NCBI GenBank assembly: GCA_002049455.2
Contig: KV918789.1
Location: 124,001-188,000, forward strand
Length of the DNA: 64,000 nt
Reading direction: 5' to 3'
Source of the DNA: Porphyra umbilicalis
Taxonomy: Eukaryota > Rhodophyta > Bangiophyceae > Bangiales > Bangiaceae
Part shown: positions 1-10,309 of the stretch, in pieces
How the letters are laid out: the number at the start of each line of letters is the position of its first letter
Position numbering within the stretch: the first letter of the stretch is position 1
Program-made: the position numbers and the translations under genes
The notes under the pieces: model-generated
Database searches by the model: none
What the model was told of the DNA's origin: nothing
The model's input: the letters and a program-made list of their open reading frames with translations, nothing else

Positions 1-1
1 G

Positions 2-1750
2 ACAGTGGCGGCGAGCAGCTCGTCGAGCTCCCTCGCAGCGGCTGCCTCGGAGGCCGCCGCCAATCCGCCGGCCAAGCGCCGCCGCGGTCGCCCGCCGGCG
101 GTCGTGGGCGGTGGTGGCGGCGCGTATGGCAGTGGCGGCATTGCCGCCACGGCCGCCACCGAATGTACAGCGTCGCCAACGGCGGCGGCGGCCAAGCGGC
201 CCCGCGCCGAGCCGCTTGTACGAAGCGGGTCGGGCAGGGGACGTGGCCGCGGCCGTGGTCGTGGCGGCGCAAGTGCTGCCGCCGCCACCGCATCGGCCGC
301 CAAGCCCCCGCCACAGGCGGCAGTAGCGGCACATGTAGCGCCGCCCGCCACGGACGTTGCGGCCATGGCGGCCGCGGCGACCGCGACAGCCGCTGCTGCC
401 GCTCTCAGGAGCATGGCCCTGCCTGCGAGTGGGGGTGGCGTTGGCGGTGGTGTCGACGCTGTCGGCGACGGCGACGACGACGACTACGACGGAGAGGGGG
501 GGGAGGAGCCTGCGCCCAACCCACCACTTCCACCACCACCACCGGCGTCGGTTGTGACGGGTATACCTCCATCAGGAGCGGCTCTTAGTGGCCCACCGAC
601 AGGCATCAACGCGGTTCCGACGTCGCTTCCTCCATTGGGAAGTGGGGGGTTGTCTCTTTCCCACGCTGGGGTGCCCCCGCCGTACAATTCGTCCGTGCGG
701 TTGGGCGGCGCTGTCGCCACGGCCGCGGCTGCTCCTCCGACGCCAATGGCGGGCCTGACGTCTCCGCGAGGAGCGCCACCGGATGCCACGGCCGATCCCA
801 TGGCTGCGATGTATAGTGCTAGCCACCGGCAGCCTGCTGGTGGTGGCGGCGCGTCCGGCTTGCCCCCCCCAGTCGGCCTCTCCTCGGGCCGCGCGGGCCT
901 TCCACCGCTCCTCGGTGGCGGCGCCTCGACGTCGTCAGGGTCTGGTAACCTCGGCCTCGGCCCGGGCGAGTCGCTGCCGAGCCTCCCCGCCCGTGGTGCG
1001 AGCGGGTCCCTCTCCTCCCTCCCGTCGCTCGACCGGCCGGGCGGCGGGGCGGCCGCTTCGCCATCTCTTGTAGGCCAGCCGGTGGGAAGCAACGGCGGCC
1101 TTTCGCGCCACTTTCTACCGCCGCTGAACCAGCCGCTGGGCGTCGCGCCACCATCTGATGGCAGTGGGTTGTATGGGTATGGCCCGCCGCCCCTGGCGAC
1201 GGCCGATGGCGGGCGCTTCGGTGGGGGTCCCGCCCGGGGAGATCCCGCCCGCTACGTCGACGTCTCGCGCTACGCCCCGCCTGGCGCGGCGGGGGGTGCC
1301 TACACCCTCCCCACGGCGGGATCGAATGGGTCTTTACCCGGCTTGGCCGCCCCCGGGCCGGCCGGGCCGTCCCCCCTTGGCGGTACCGGCACGCCCTTCT
1401 GGCAGCCGCAGCACCCCGTCGAGTTGCCGGCGGTGGGAGCGATGGGCGACGCCTACACCGCGGCCGATGGTGGCAGTGGCGGCGTGCCGCGACCGGCGCC
1501 TGCCTGGGGAGGGGGACCACAGGCGCCGCCGCCGCCGGGACTAGCACCCCTCGGCCGGCTGGGGCCGCCTATCGGCGGTGACGACGGACCATTGGCGCCG
1601 ACCGGCGGTGGCGGCGGCGCCGCAGCTGCAGACGGGTTTGCCGGCGCCGGTGGCGGGGTTCTGCCGCGGCCGCCACCTCCAGACGGCGGTGGAGCAGGCG
1701 GTGGGCGCGGCGGAAGAGGAACTTTTTCTGTGCGCTCCCTCTTGAATTGA
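2..1750 (+). CDS. AT-hook / Gly-Ala-Pro-rich nuclear protein, 3' part
   Basis: The frame is open from the window edge to a TGA at 1748-1750, so the true start may lie outside the window. Near the left end it encodes a basic KRRRGRPP block, the core of an AT-hook that binds the DNA minor groove, followed by a run of alternating Gly-Arg residues typical of RGG nucleic-acid-binding tails. The rest is low-complexity Gly/Pro/Ala/Ser, with an acidic patch (DGDDDDYDGEGGEE) around residues 155-168. The protein ends RGGRGTFSVRSLLN. The last seven residues before Asn (FSVRSLL) fit the loose Eh1 corepressor-docking pattern F-x-[IV]-x-x-[IL]-[IL]. Seen: composition, AT-hook core and terminal motif. Inferred: a chromatin or transcription factor. 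I recognise no globular domain, so the specific function is unknown. A non-coding GC-rich stretch is less likely because this frame is far longer and more biased than the others. Confidence 0.55.
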   Translation, partial: TVAASSSSSSLAAAASEAAANPPAKRRRGRPPAVVGGGGGAYGSGGIAATAATECTASPTAAAAKRPRAEPLVRSGSGRGRGRGRGRGGASAAAATASAAKPPPQAAVAAHVAPPATDVAAMAAAATATAAAAALRSMALPASGGGVGGGVDAVGDGDDDDYDGEGGEEPAPNPPLPPPPPASVVTGIPPSGAALSGPPTGINAVPTSLPPLGSGGLSLSHAGVPPPYNSSVRLGGAVATAAAAPPTPMAGLTSPRGAPPDATADPMAAMYSASHRQPAGGGGASGLPPPVGLSSGRAGLPPLLGGGASTSSGSGNLGLGPGESLPSLPARGASGSLSSLPSLDRPGGGAAASPSLVGQPVGSNGGLSRHFLPPLNQPLGVAPPSDGSGLYGYGPPPLATADGGRFGGGPARGDPARYVDVSRYAPPGAAGGAYTLPTAGSNGSLPGLAAPGPAGPSPLGGTGTPFWQPQHPVELPAVGAMGDAYTAADGGSGGVPRPAPAWGGGPQAPPPPGLAPLGRLGPPIGGDDGPLAPTGGGGGAAAADGFAGAGGGVLPRPPPPDGGGAGGGRGGRGTFSVRSLLN

Positions 1751-2265
1751 TCCGTCTTCCTTCGTGACTCTTTCTCTGGCCACATTTCTATCTCATTCTG
1801 TGTCGCCCTTTTACTCTTGTTGGCATACACCATTGTAGTCGGCTATGCACCGCTCAGCTGCGGTGGGCTGTCGCCTTCGTCGGCCGGCGTCCTCTTCTGC
1901 TGCTCAGCCTCAAGTCGACCGTCAGCGCGGAAGAGACGGACCATCGCCTGTACCAGGTTCTCAATCCGTACAGCGAGCACTACCCGTCGGACCCAGTCCC
2001 GCTCACCGGCGCGTCGTCAACCGCCTGCATCGCGGTTCAATACCCGCAACCGCCCACCGTCAAAAGCACCCGTAATGCCCGTCCACCGAGGGACCCGACG
2101 CGTCCCCCCTCCCCATGTCGGCCGCAGGGTCCCCACACGCGCAGATCTCCGGCGCCCGCCCCCCAAAAATGTGATACCGTCAGCTCAGCACGCGCGCCGC
2201 CCTCCACCGTCCCACACCCTTTTCGTGCAGCTCAGCCACATCCGCCTCACCCCCACTGCAGCCGC
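1751..2265. other. Convergent intergenic region
   Basis: This 0.5-kb spacer lies between the 3' ends of two convergent genes. It starts T-rich, as expected of a 3' untranslated region, and then becomes GC-rich. I see no gene in it. Confidence 0.5.
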
Positions 2266-4596
2266 TCAAGATGCCCACACGTCCCGTTGGTACCGCCCCG
2301 CCCGTTCCAGGTCAGCCATATACGCTTCCGCCTCGGCCGCGTCGCACCCCCGCCCCCGCCGGATGATGGCCAGCCACGCGGCGTGGACGTCCCCCGCCAT
2401 CCGAGTCGCGTCGCCACACACGTAGACATGCGCGCCGGCGGCGTCGACGAGCGCCCACAGGTCGTCGGCCACCTCGGCCATCCGGTGCTGCACGTACACC
2501 TTGGACGGGCCGTCGCGGGAGAAGGCTGGGTACACCTCCACCTCCCCAGCGGCGGCCGCCACCGACAGCTCCGCCCTGTACAGGTAGTCCTGCCGCTCGT
2601 GGCGGCAGCCCGTAAATAGCAAATTGCGGCCGCCGCCGCCGCCCGCCGCCGCGGCGCGGCGCTCGTCCAAAAAGCCAATAAACGGCGCCACGCCCGTCCC
2701 CGGCCCAACCATGATGATCGGCGTGGATGGAGTTGGTGGCAGCCGAAAGTGGGCGTTGGCGGCAATAAATACGCCGACGCGGTCGCCCGCTGCGACGCGC
2801 TCTGCGAGCTGAGCGGAAGCGACGCCTTTGCGGGGCACCCCGCGGAGAGTATACCGCAGCACGTCAACGGTGATGGCGACGGCCGTTGGCGACGTGACGG
2901 GCGAGGAGGAAACCGAGTAGTAGCGAGCGTGGAGCGGGCGGAGGACTTTGAGGAGTTCCCGGTGGGACAATGCCGCCGACGGAAAGTCGGCGAGCACATC
3001 AGGCACCTCCCGGTCCGACGTGTAGGCGGTCAAGTCTGGCGGGGAGGCGGCGAGCGCCGCCGCTCGGGACTGGTCGGCGGGCGCGTGCGCGACGCGAGCA
3101 ATGGCGGCCAGGAGCTCGGGGCGGACGGCCTTAAGGTCGACGGCCGTCGTGAGGGCCTCGCGAAGGGTCGTCATGCCTCCAGCGCCGGATGCAGCGGGGA
3201 GACCGGGCCCCGACGCTCCGGACCCAACCGGCCCGACCTCCTCCCCCCCGTCGGCAGCGAGCGCGACGAGCATCCCGGCGACCGTCGAAGGGTCGTTATG
3301 CGGCACGACGCCGAGCGCGTCGCCTGCGGTGTAGGCCAACGAGGAACCAGACGCGTCAAACACCACCCGCACGACTTCCTTGCGATCCCCGTCGGGCACC
3401 TCCGCGGTCGGCACGGTTAGCAGCGTCTTTTCCGAAACGGCCGCCATCAGTGGCGCGTTGCGGCTGTAGTGGTTTGGCACGTCGCCGTCGCCGGCGGCGC
3501 CCTTGCGCTCCTCCTCGGCGGCGTAGGCACGAACGGCGTCGACGAGGTAGTCGGCGTCATCGCCACTCGCGTCCACGTCCATCTCCATAGTCGACTCGCC
3601 ACCAACGTCGCCGCCGCTGCCAACCATGATCGTTGGCAGCTGGCCGGCGCGGTGCATGTCCGACAAGGAGGCGACGACGCGGGTCAACCATTCAGAGATG
3701 GCCACCCAATCCTCCTGGTCCACGTCTTGACGAGCGGTGAGTGATGTAGACGGCGGTCCAACTGCCCCCACACCATTGCCATTGATAGAGGGCACGCTGG
3801 GTGCCGCAGTGGCGGCTTGGCTTTTGGCTGCTGCCGCGATCGCCTCGTCGAGGAGCTGCTCCATAATAATCCCGCCGCGGCAAAAGTGGGGGTACCCACG
3901 GTCCCCAAGCGCGAGCACAGAGTATCGGGGCAGCGTGGCGGAGCCCCCAGCGGCGGCTCTCTTAACGTCGAGCCGCAGCGCCGCAATGCCGTCGGCCTCG
4001 AGGGCCTCCTTCAGCTCCGTAGCTTCCGATGGCACGACGCCGTCACCAGTGGTCGACATGACAACCAGCACGACCGCCTCGCGGGCGAGCGACACCGCCC
4101 GCCAGTCGGCCATGTTCACCACCCGCGGCAGGAGAGACACGCAGCCGGGCCCAGCAGCCGACGCCACGGCTTCGCGGAGACCCGCCACACTGCTGCCCAC
4201 CGCCCCTTCATCCCCAAAAGTATCATCGTCGAAGGCGGCGGCGGCAGCCGCGGTGGCAGCCCCCCCGTCATCGACGATGGTACCCGTTGCCAGTGCCGCC
4301 GCCACCCGCCGCGCCACGTCCTTGGAGAACCCATACTCGGTTGCGTATAGGATCAGGACGCGCGCGGCGGCGGTGCCGGCCGGCAGGTCGGCTTCGGGAG
4401 CAAACTCCCAGGTATCGGCGACCAGCTGGGCTTCCCGGGGGGAGGCGCCGGCGGCGACCGCGGCGGCGGCCGCGGACAGCGCCGACTTCTCAACGCCGGC
4501 CTTGGCGGTGCTCCCAGAGGGGGCAAACGACCGCCGCACGAGCCGAACGGCCAACCACAGAAGGACTGCCAGAAGAAGCGCCTGGAGTGGCTGCAT
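2266..4596 (-). CDS. Membrane-anchored NADPH diflavin reductase (CPR/CysJ type)
   Basis: The 776-residue product moves electrons from NADPH through FAD and FMN to a haem or other acceptor. A hydrophobic anchor (residues 5-20, LQALLLAVLLWLAVRL) is followed by an FMN-binding flavodoxin domain from about residue 79, with the phosphate loop YATEYGFSKD and a LGDRGYPHF loop. The FAD domain carries RYYSVSSSP near residue 558 (the RxYS flavin motif). The NADPH domain has GPGTGVAPF near 631, FTGCRHE, SRDGPSKVYVQ and VYVCGDA near 725. The C-terminus RYQRDVWAS resembles the DVW and RYQRDVY endings of cytochrome P450 reductase and sulfite reductase flavoprotein. I chose the ATG at 4596 because the anchor follows at once; an upstream ATG at 4800 would add 68 unlikely residues. 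The N-terminal anchor favours an endoplasmic-reticulum P450 reductase. A free flavoprotein such as methionine synthase reductase is the alternative. No intron is needed. Confidence 0.85.
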   Translation of the reverse strand: MQPLQALLLAVLLWLAVRLVRRSFAPSGSTAKAGVEKSALSAAAAAVAAGASPREAQLVADTWEFAPEADLPAGTAAARVLILYATEYGFSKDVARRVAAALATGTIVDDGGAATAAAAAAFDDDTFGDEGAVGSSVAGLREAVASAAGPGCVSLLPRVVNMADWRAVSLAREAVVLVVMSTTGDGVVPSEATELKEALEADGIAALRLDVKRAAAGGSATLPRYSVLALGDRGYPHFCRGGIIMEQLLDEAIAAAAKSQAATAAPSVPSINGNGVGAVGPPSTSLTARQDVDQEDWVAISEWLTRVVASLSDMHRAGQLPTIMVGSGGDVGGESTMEMDVDASGDDADYLVDAVRAYAAEEERKGAAGDGDVPNHYSRNAPLMAAVSEKTLLTVPTAEVPDGDRKEVVRVVFDASGSSLAYTAGDALGVVPHNDPSTVAGMLVALAADGGEEVGPVGSGASGPGLPAASGAGGMTTLREALTTAVDLKAVRPELLAAIARVAHAPADQSRAAALAASPPDLTAYTSDREVPDVLADFPSAALSHRELLKVLRPLHARYYSVSSSPVTSPTAVAITVDVLRYTLRGVPRKGVASAQLAERVAAGDRVGVFIAANAHFRLPPTPSTPIIMVGPGTGVAPFIGFLDERRAAAAGGGGGRNLLFTGCRHERQDYLYRAELSVAAAAGEVEVYPAFSRDGPSKVYVQHRMAEVADDLWALVDAAGAHVYVCGDATRMAGDVHAAWLAIIRRGRGCDAAEAEAYMADLERAGRYQRDVWAS

Positions 4597-5240
4597 TGCG
4601 CCCGGGGCGGGACGCAAATAATGGGGACGTAGAGGGGAGACCCGCGGGCGGAACAGCGGGACGCGAATAACGCACAAAGACAAGCGAGCAGCACGCAAAG
4701 CGCACCTCAATGGCGATGTATAGGAAAGGCCGGAACCAAGGGATACTGATACACAATGGGGAGCGAGGAGGAAGACAGGAACAACAAGGGAAGATGCCAA
4801 GCGGACAAGAGAGATAGGAGGTAGAAGATTAGCGGGGCCGAGCGCGGCAACGAGAAGTCGTCACTTCTATACAACTCGATGCCACGTGGACAGCAGCAGC
4901 GACGACTGCCGACAAAGGAGGTGCGGGTGGACCGGCGGCTGCACGAGACGAGCTCGGTGCGGGCGCCAAGGGAACGACCCCGCCTGCCGCCGCCGAGGCA
5001 GGTGGAAGGGGCCCGGGCGACGGCGGCGCCGGCGACGACTCCATCCAACTGCCCGACTGCTGCAGCGCAGGGCATCAGCGTGTGTGGCTGATTTCACCAG
5101 CAAAGTGGGAGTGCCGTTGCGGCGTCAACGTGCGGTCGAGCGAGCTTTTTCGTTGGAGGAGCAGGCGAGTGGCAGCAGTGTAGGCAGGGCCATAGCTATG
5201 ATAGCGCGTTGCCCAAGAGTGATCGGGCCGGAGCAAGATT

Positions 5241-5388
5241 CACAGCAAGTCACAGCATGTTGTGACCGTGCTGTGCAAATATACTGCACGCTCGAGGGCC
5301 CCTGAATGGCTCTGTGCGCGGGAAGGGCATTCACAGAATTTTCGGGTTCTCTGTTGTGAGCTGCTGTGACCTGTTGTGACTTGCTGTG
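5241..5388. repeat. 17-bp inverted repeat
   Basis: CACAGCAAGTCACAGCA at 5241-5257 is repeated in reverse complement at 5372-5388 with one mismatch. Both arms sit in further CTGTGAC-like repeats, so the block could form a branched hairpin. No coding function is visible. Confidence 0.5.
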
Positions 5389-5676
5389 CGTCTGCACAGC
5401 GTTTTGTCCCCGATTCCTTAAAACTGAGAACTGCCAGATTCGAACTCGCCCACCGACGGTTCGCAGAACTGTCGCACATTGATCATGCGATCAAATTATG
5501 CCCACTTTCTGTAGATCTTGGAGACAAAGCCCGCAGTGGAGTTCAGAAGTGCTCGAAGACCATCTGCACCGATATTCAGTGGGAATCATCCTCACACCAG
5601 CACCTGCAGATTCGGCAATTGTCCGGCGAAGTTGCTGCCCCATGCTCATGAAAGATCATTCCGATTCGCTGGTTCT

Positions 5677-5790
5677 GATCGTTCTGCGTATCGTGCTGAG
5701 AACTGTCTTGAAGTGGGAGTAAGATCATCCTGAGGATCGTGCTCAGGACTGTCCTGGCGTCGGAGTACAATCATCCTGGGGACCGTCGTC
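5677..5790. repeat. Tandem repeat, about 46 bp, 2.4 copies
   Basis: Units start at 5677, 5723 and 5770. They share the core GATC(A/G)T(C/T)CTG, then ATCGTGCT(G/C)AG(A/G)ACTGTC, and end in GGAGTA. The third copy is partial. Diverged pieces of the same motif recur near 6440 and 6615. Confidence 0.5.
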
Positions 5791-6700
5791 ATAGATTGAG
5801 TGAACGAGTGCGCAAGATTGATCTAGATTCCTGTCTCAAGGACTCGATCGCAGATGATAGCCTGGACTACTTCGAGTGACGTCGTGAGGAGGGTCTGCCG
5901 AACCCGATCAGAGAGCAAGACCTGCCCATGGGGCGTCGCTCCTGGGCCTCGAAACGTGTGCAGAGGGAGCCTCAATGTGACTTGGTAGTCGTGCGACCGA
6001 CACGCTGTTTCCCGGCGCAGAGGGGATGGGAACTGGGTAAACATGCGTCGGCTCGCACATCGAGAATACCGTGAAGTCCCGGACGCACCCAGTCCCGATT
6101 TATGTATGATGGGGTCTCCCACACGCGCAGTAAATTCGTCCTTAGCTCAGTGGCAATCTCGTCCCCTATCGTCCCAACTCAGCAGGTCCCGAACTCGCAA
6201 TCCCCCGGTTCCATACTCGCAATCCCCCGACTCAATACGTATCAGAAGCACTCGCACCACAGACTCAAGCGCATGAGCGATATGTCAGATTCCACGATGG
6301 GCATTGGTCTGAGCGGAGAGAGTGTCAAAAGGATTTTGTTCACACTGTTGACGGTATAGGCAGACATTTTGTTTGCGGAAGAGGCAGTCAGACTATCAGT
6401 TGAACAAGTTCTCACATTTTTTTCGAATGACAGTCCCCGAGATGATCTGTGTGTCAGGATGGCACTGCTTCTGGAACGATCCCAGAATCAGTCCCGAAGA
6501 TGATCCGTTGATCGAGTCCAGAAACTGTAGTGATGAACTGCCGAACCACAGAGGTCACTCGAGAATCAGGCAATCTGAAATTTAGGATTTTCGCTGATCC
6601 ACGGAACTGTTGTGCACATGATCCTCCGAATCATGCTGAGGCCATCTCACAAAAGCTTTGCATGGCTATCTCAAAACATTCTTTCGGGTCTACTCGTTAT

Positions 6701-7132
6701 AGATTTACAAGCCGGCAAATTTAGAACTATCCCGGCGATGAAATACCGACCCGCAGTGTGCTCAGATCCGATCCTTCTTGAGCGACGCGCCATACATCAC
6801 GGTTGAACCGTCAGATGGTCCAGTCAATATCCGCTTTTGTATATCACCCTGACTCACGGACAGCCATGCACAAAAAGTCGGGCTACAAACGTCCGCACAG
6901 CGACAAGAAAGTACTTCTCTCCTGCTCCACACATGCAGGAGCGCCGATTCTCGGCGTAATTGCTGTCACAGTTTTATCACAGGGTGCCGTCTAACCGGAG
7001 CGCATATCAGCGGATGTTGATTGTACTGTATATTTTTATGTAACCACGAAGCATGTCGCAGAGTAGGGTTCAGTGCGGGTCGGTATGTATTTCATCGCCA
7101 TGATAGTTCTAAATTTGCCGGCTTGTAAATCT
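6701..7132. repeat. Inverted repeat, about 60-bp arms (MITE-like)
   Basis: The arm at 6701-6758 matches the reverse complement of 7071-7132 with about three substitutions and a 4-bp indel. It starts AGATTTACAAGCCGGCAAAT. The 312-bp spacer encodes nothing I recognise. The shape fits a small non-autonomous DNA element, but I see no clear target-site duplication. Confidence 0.5.
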
Positions 7133-7430
7133 GTGCAGTGCGTCGTCGTTGCGAGAGATTCGTTTACAGGTGAATATGATACGGGTCGCGATTCCTCCGT
7201 CCACTGATACCTCAGATATCTACGCACCGCGAGTGCCAAATTCTCGACTCTTTTCTCGTGAGGTTGTTGAGGGGAGGGGAGTAGAGGTAAGAAGAAAGAG
7301 AGTGCAACGGGGGGGTGGAAGGTGAGGAAAAGGGAAACGTGAAGGTGGGTGGAGGGCTGGTCGCGGCGTTTGGATGGGAGAGGGACCCTTGACATAGGCT
7401 GTTTGGCACGCCAGGTGGCACCCGCCTCAG

Positions 7431-9146
7431 CCGCCCGTGCAGCCGCAAAGATGGCAGGTGCGTGGCTGCGCCGGCGACGCCGAGGCGACCGCAACGCGGT
7501 TGCGGCACAGCCCCCGTCGGCGGGCGCGGGCCATCTTGGAAGCGACAACACCGCGGCCACAGCCCCGTGCCGACGGCACCGGGGACCCACCCCCACGTGT
7601 CTCTGGCCGTCGGCCGGAAGCGGCACCGCGGGCGGCGCCCGCCCGCGCGGCGGGGCGGCCGCCCCCACAATTCGCGCCGCGGCCCCACCCGCGTCGGGCC
7701 GACGCAGCGCGTGCGGCGGCGCGCACGCGCGTGCGCCTGTGGTGTTGGGGCGCCCCCGCGGCCGACCCCAGCCGCGGGGGCCGGCCGCCGCCCGGGGGTC
7801 CCCGCGGGGCGGCTGGGCCGAGCGGCGCGGCGCCGCGTCCCCCACGCGGCCGTCGGCGTCGAGGGCGCCCACGCGGCGCGGCGGGGCGGCGGCGCCGCTC
7901 GTCAGGCGCCCACGACCCGGCCGCGCGGCCGTGCGCGGCCGTCCCGGCCGAGCGCCGCCGCCGCAGCAGCGGCGTCGACGCCCGGGGGGCGCGGCGCGGC
8001 GGCCGCCCCGCAACGGGGCGTCGACGGCGGCGACGGGCGCGTCGCCGCGTCGACGGCACGTCCGGCACGGGACGCGACGGGGATATGGGCAGGGGGCTCG
8101 GCCTCCCCCCGTACCGCCCGCGACGGCAGCCGTGTCGGCGGCAGCGGCAGCGGCGGCGGCGCCGTCGGCGCATGGAACCCCACGGCGCGCCAACCGGGCG
8201 ACGGGGGGGCCGCGTCGGCGACGGCCGCGTCGGCGGCGGCGGTCATCTGGCACGGACCCGCCGCCCGTCGCTCGGCGGCGACGGGCGCGGCGGCGCGACG
8301 CGGGCGACGGCGGGCGACCCCGTTGGGGCGGGCGCCCGCGTGGCGGCGGCCCCGCGGGTGGCCGACCGCGCGCGCACGCACGGCGGCAGCGTCGACGGCA
8401 GGGACGGCGGCCGCGGCCGCCGGGCGCGCGGCGCGCGGTGCCACGCGGCGGCGGCGGCGGCGGCCGCCCCGGGCCGCCGCCCCGCCGTCGTGGAGGGCGG
8501 GGGGTGCGCGTCGGGCCCGCCCCGACGGGCGGGCGCCCACCCCCCGACGGCGCGCCGGCGGCGTGCCGCGGGCGGCCGACGGCGGCGGCGGCGGCGGGGC
8601 GCGACGGGGGCGCCGCGGGGGGGGTGCGGGGGCGAGCCGACGCGGCGACCCGCCGCTGGGCCAGTGCCCGCGTCGACGCGCGGGGGGGGGGGCGCGCCCC
8701 TGCCCGAGGCGCCGCCGACGGTGCGGCGGGGGACCCCGACGGACACGCCCGGCCGCCGACCGCCCGCCGTGTCTGGCGGGGTGCCCCCACGCGTGGCGGG
8801 CGCCGAGGGGCCGGCGACCTCGGGCAGCGGCGCCACGCGCCCCTGCTTGCAAACCGACGGGCGAGCGTTGGGGGGCACCCCACGGACGAGGGGGCGGGGG
8901 AGGGGAGGAGGCGCGGGGGGAAGATGAGAATAAACGCTGCTTGAGTGCGGCGCCAGAGGGGGGGGCGCGACCAGACAAGAGCAGCGACGGTGCCAGCCTC
9001 CTCCAGGGGGCCAACCACGGGCAGACCGCGACGGCGGGGCCGCTCCATGAACCAAAAAAAATAAGAGAATAGAAAGGCTGGGCAGGGAGCGAGGAACCAT
9101 CCACACCGCGAGGCGTGACCGCCCCTCGCCCCGCCCCCCCCCGGCC
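7431..9146. other. Extremely GC-rich stretch without a recognisable gene
   Basis: Nearly all of 7440-8930 is G or C, which keeps several frames open on both strands at once. None of those frames encodes anything I recognise, and all are Arg/Pro/Ala/Gly repeats. The part next to 9146 is probably the 3' flank of the TerC gene. The sequence may be GC-saturated spacer or a gene scrambled by homopolymer errors. Confidence 0.4.
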
Positions 9147-10309
9147 TCATGCCTTCTTGTCGGCCTCCCCCCCCCCTCCGCCTCTGGGAACAGCACGCTC
9201 GCGCCGACCCCCCCCCCCAAGCACGCGGCAATGACGCCGAGCGACGGCAAAATGCCGACCTCGTAGCCGCCCACGCCCGCCACCATCTTGCCGCCGACAA
9301 AGCCGAGGACGACCGCGAGCGCCGGCTGCAAAAACCGCAAATCCCCAATCGCGTCGGCGAGCACAAAGTAGAGGCTCCGCAGCCCGAGGATGGCCATCAC
9401 GTTGCTCGCGTAAATGACAAAGGTGTTGGAGGAGATGCCAAGCACCGCCGGCACCGAGTCGAGGGCAAAGACAACGTCGGAAAACTCGACGGAGAGGAGC
9501 ACCAGCATCAGCGGCGTGGCGAGACGCGCGCCGTCGGCGCCCGTCGTGAAAAACCGGTCGCCATCGTACGCGTCGCTAAACGGCAACAGCCGCCGCGCAA
9601 ACCGCACCGTCGAGTTGGCCTCAATGTCCTCCTCCTCCTCCCCGCCCGGGAGGATGAGCTTGGCGGCCGACACAAAGAGGACGATGCCAAAGAGGACCGT
9701 CACCCACTCAAAGCGGTGCGTCAGCGCCTCGCCCGCCACAATCATGATGCCACGAAAGGTGATGGCGCCAATGATGCCCCACTTGAGCACCCGCGTCTGC
9801 AGCGGCCGCGGCACGTTGAAGTGTTGGAAGAGGATGAGGAAGACGAGTAGGTTGTCCACCGACAGGGAGTACTCGACCACGTACGCGGCGACAAACTCCA
9901 ACCCCCGGTCCACGCCGAGCCAGTAGCCGACGCCGGCGGCCACGGCGGCGGCGGCAACCACCCACGCGACCGTCTGGGTAATGTCCTTGGTGAGGTCCGC
10001 TTTCGCGTCGGCGCCATCGACGACGGCGCCATTGCCGCTGACACCGTTACCGCTCGTCGGCGTGGGCGACGCCGCGTCCGTACCCGACAGGGCAGGAGGG
10101 GGAGGCGTCGTCTTGGTCTCCGCCTCCTCCCCAACCGCCATGGCCGGCTGGGCGGGCCGGCGGGCGTAGCGGGAGCCACCGCGGCGCGCCCGCGCCGGCA
10201 AGGAGGCGCCGCCCACAAGGGCGCGCGCGCGGCACGCGCGCAACCCCGCGGCGGCCGACGCCTGCCGGCCGATCAGCGGCGCGGCGGCGCCCGCAAACGC
10301 CACCGCCAT
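9147..10309 (-). CDS. TerC-family plastid membrane protein
   Basis: The start at 10309 lies in an ideal GCCACCATGG context. An Ala/Arg-rich leader of about 60 residues looks like a plastid transit peptide. Hydrophobic segments follow, with the TerC signatures VEYSLSVDNLLVFLILF and VEFSDVVFALDSVPAVLG, both with the conserved acidic residues of the family. In plants the family member is a thylakoid protein needed for membrane-protein insertion; the bacterial relatives are tied to metal and tellurite resistance. The body ends VGASVLFPEAEG. It then meets a C10 run (9167-9176 on the plus strand). As written, the frame runs on for hundreds of improbable residues. With one base more or two fewer in that run it would end EADKKA-stop at 9147, which I take as the natural terminus. 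Function is inferred from family membership; the frame step is probably a sequencing or slippage artefact. Confidence 0.8.

Larger units (their letters stand above)
4597..7430. other. Gene-poor region with small repeats
   Basis: No recognisable protein or RNA gene lies in this stretch. The first 0.5 kb is the upstream flank of the diflavin reductase. The rest has moderate GC and contains short inverted and tandem repeats, which are listed separately. Confidence 0.5.

Noticed and set aside
5425-5470. GATTCGAAC-like word resembling a tRNA T-arm
   Set aside because: The five-base stem has a mismatch, and no D-arm, anticodon arm or acceptor stem fits on either strand.
7349-9072. Several very long overlapping open frames on both strands
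   Set aside because: They are Arg/Pro/Gly/Ala strings kept open by GC saturation and lack any domain or motif.
8243-9146. C-terminal extension of the TerC frame by about 300 residues
   Set aside because: Composition changes abruptly after PEAEG at the C10 run, and a natural stop lies one frame away.
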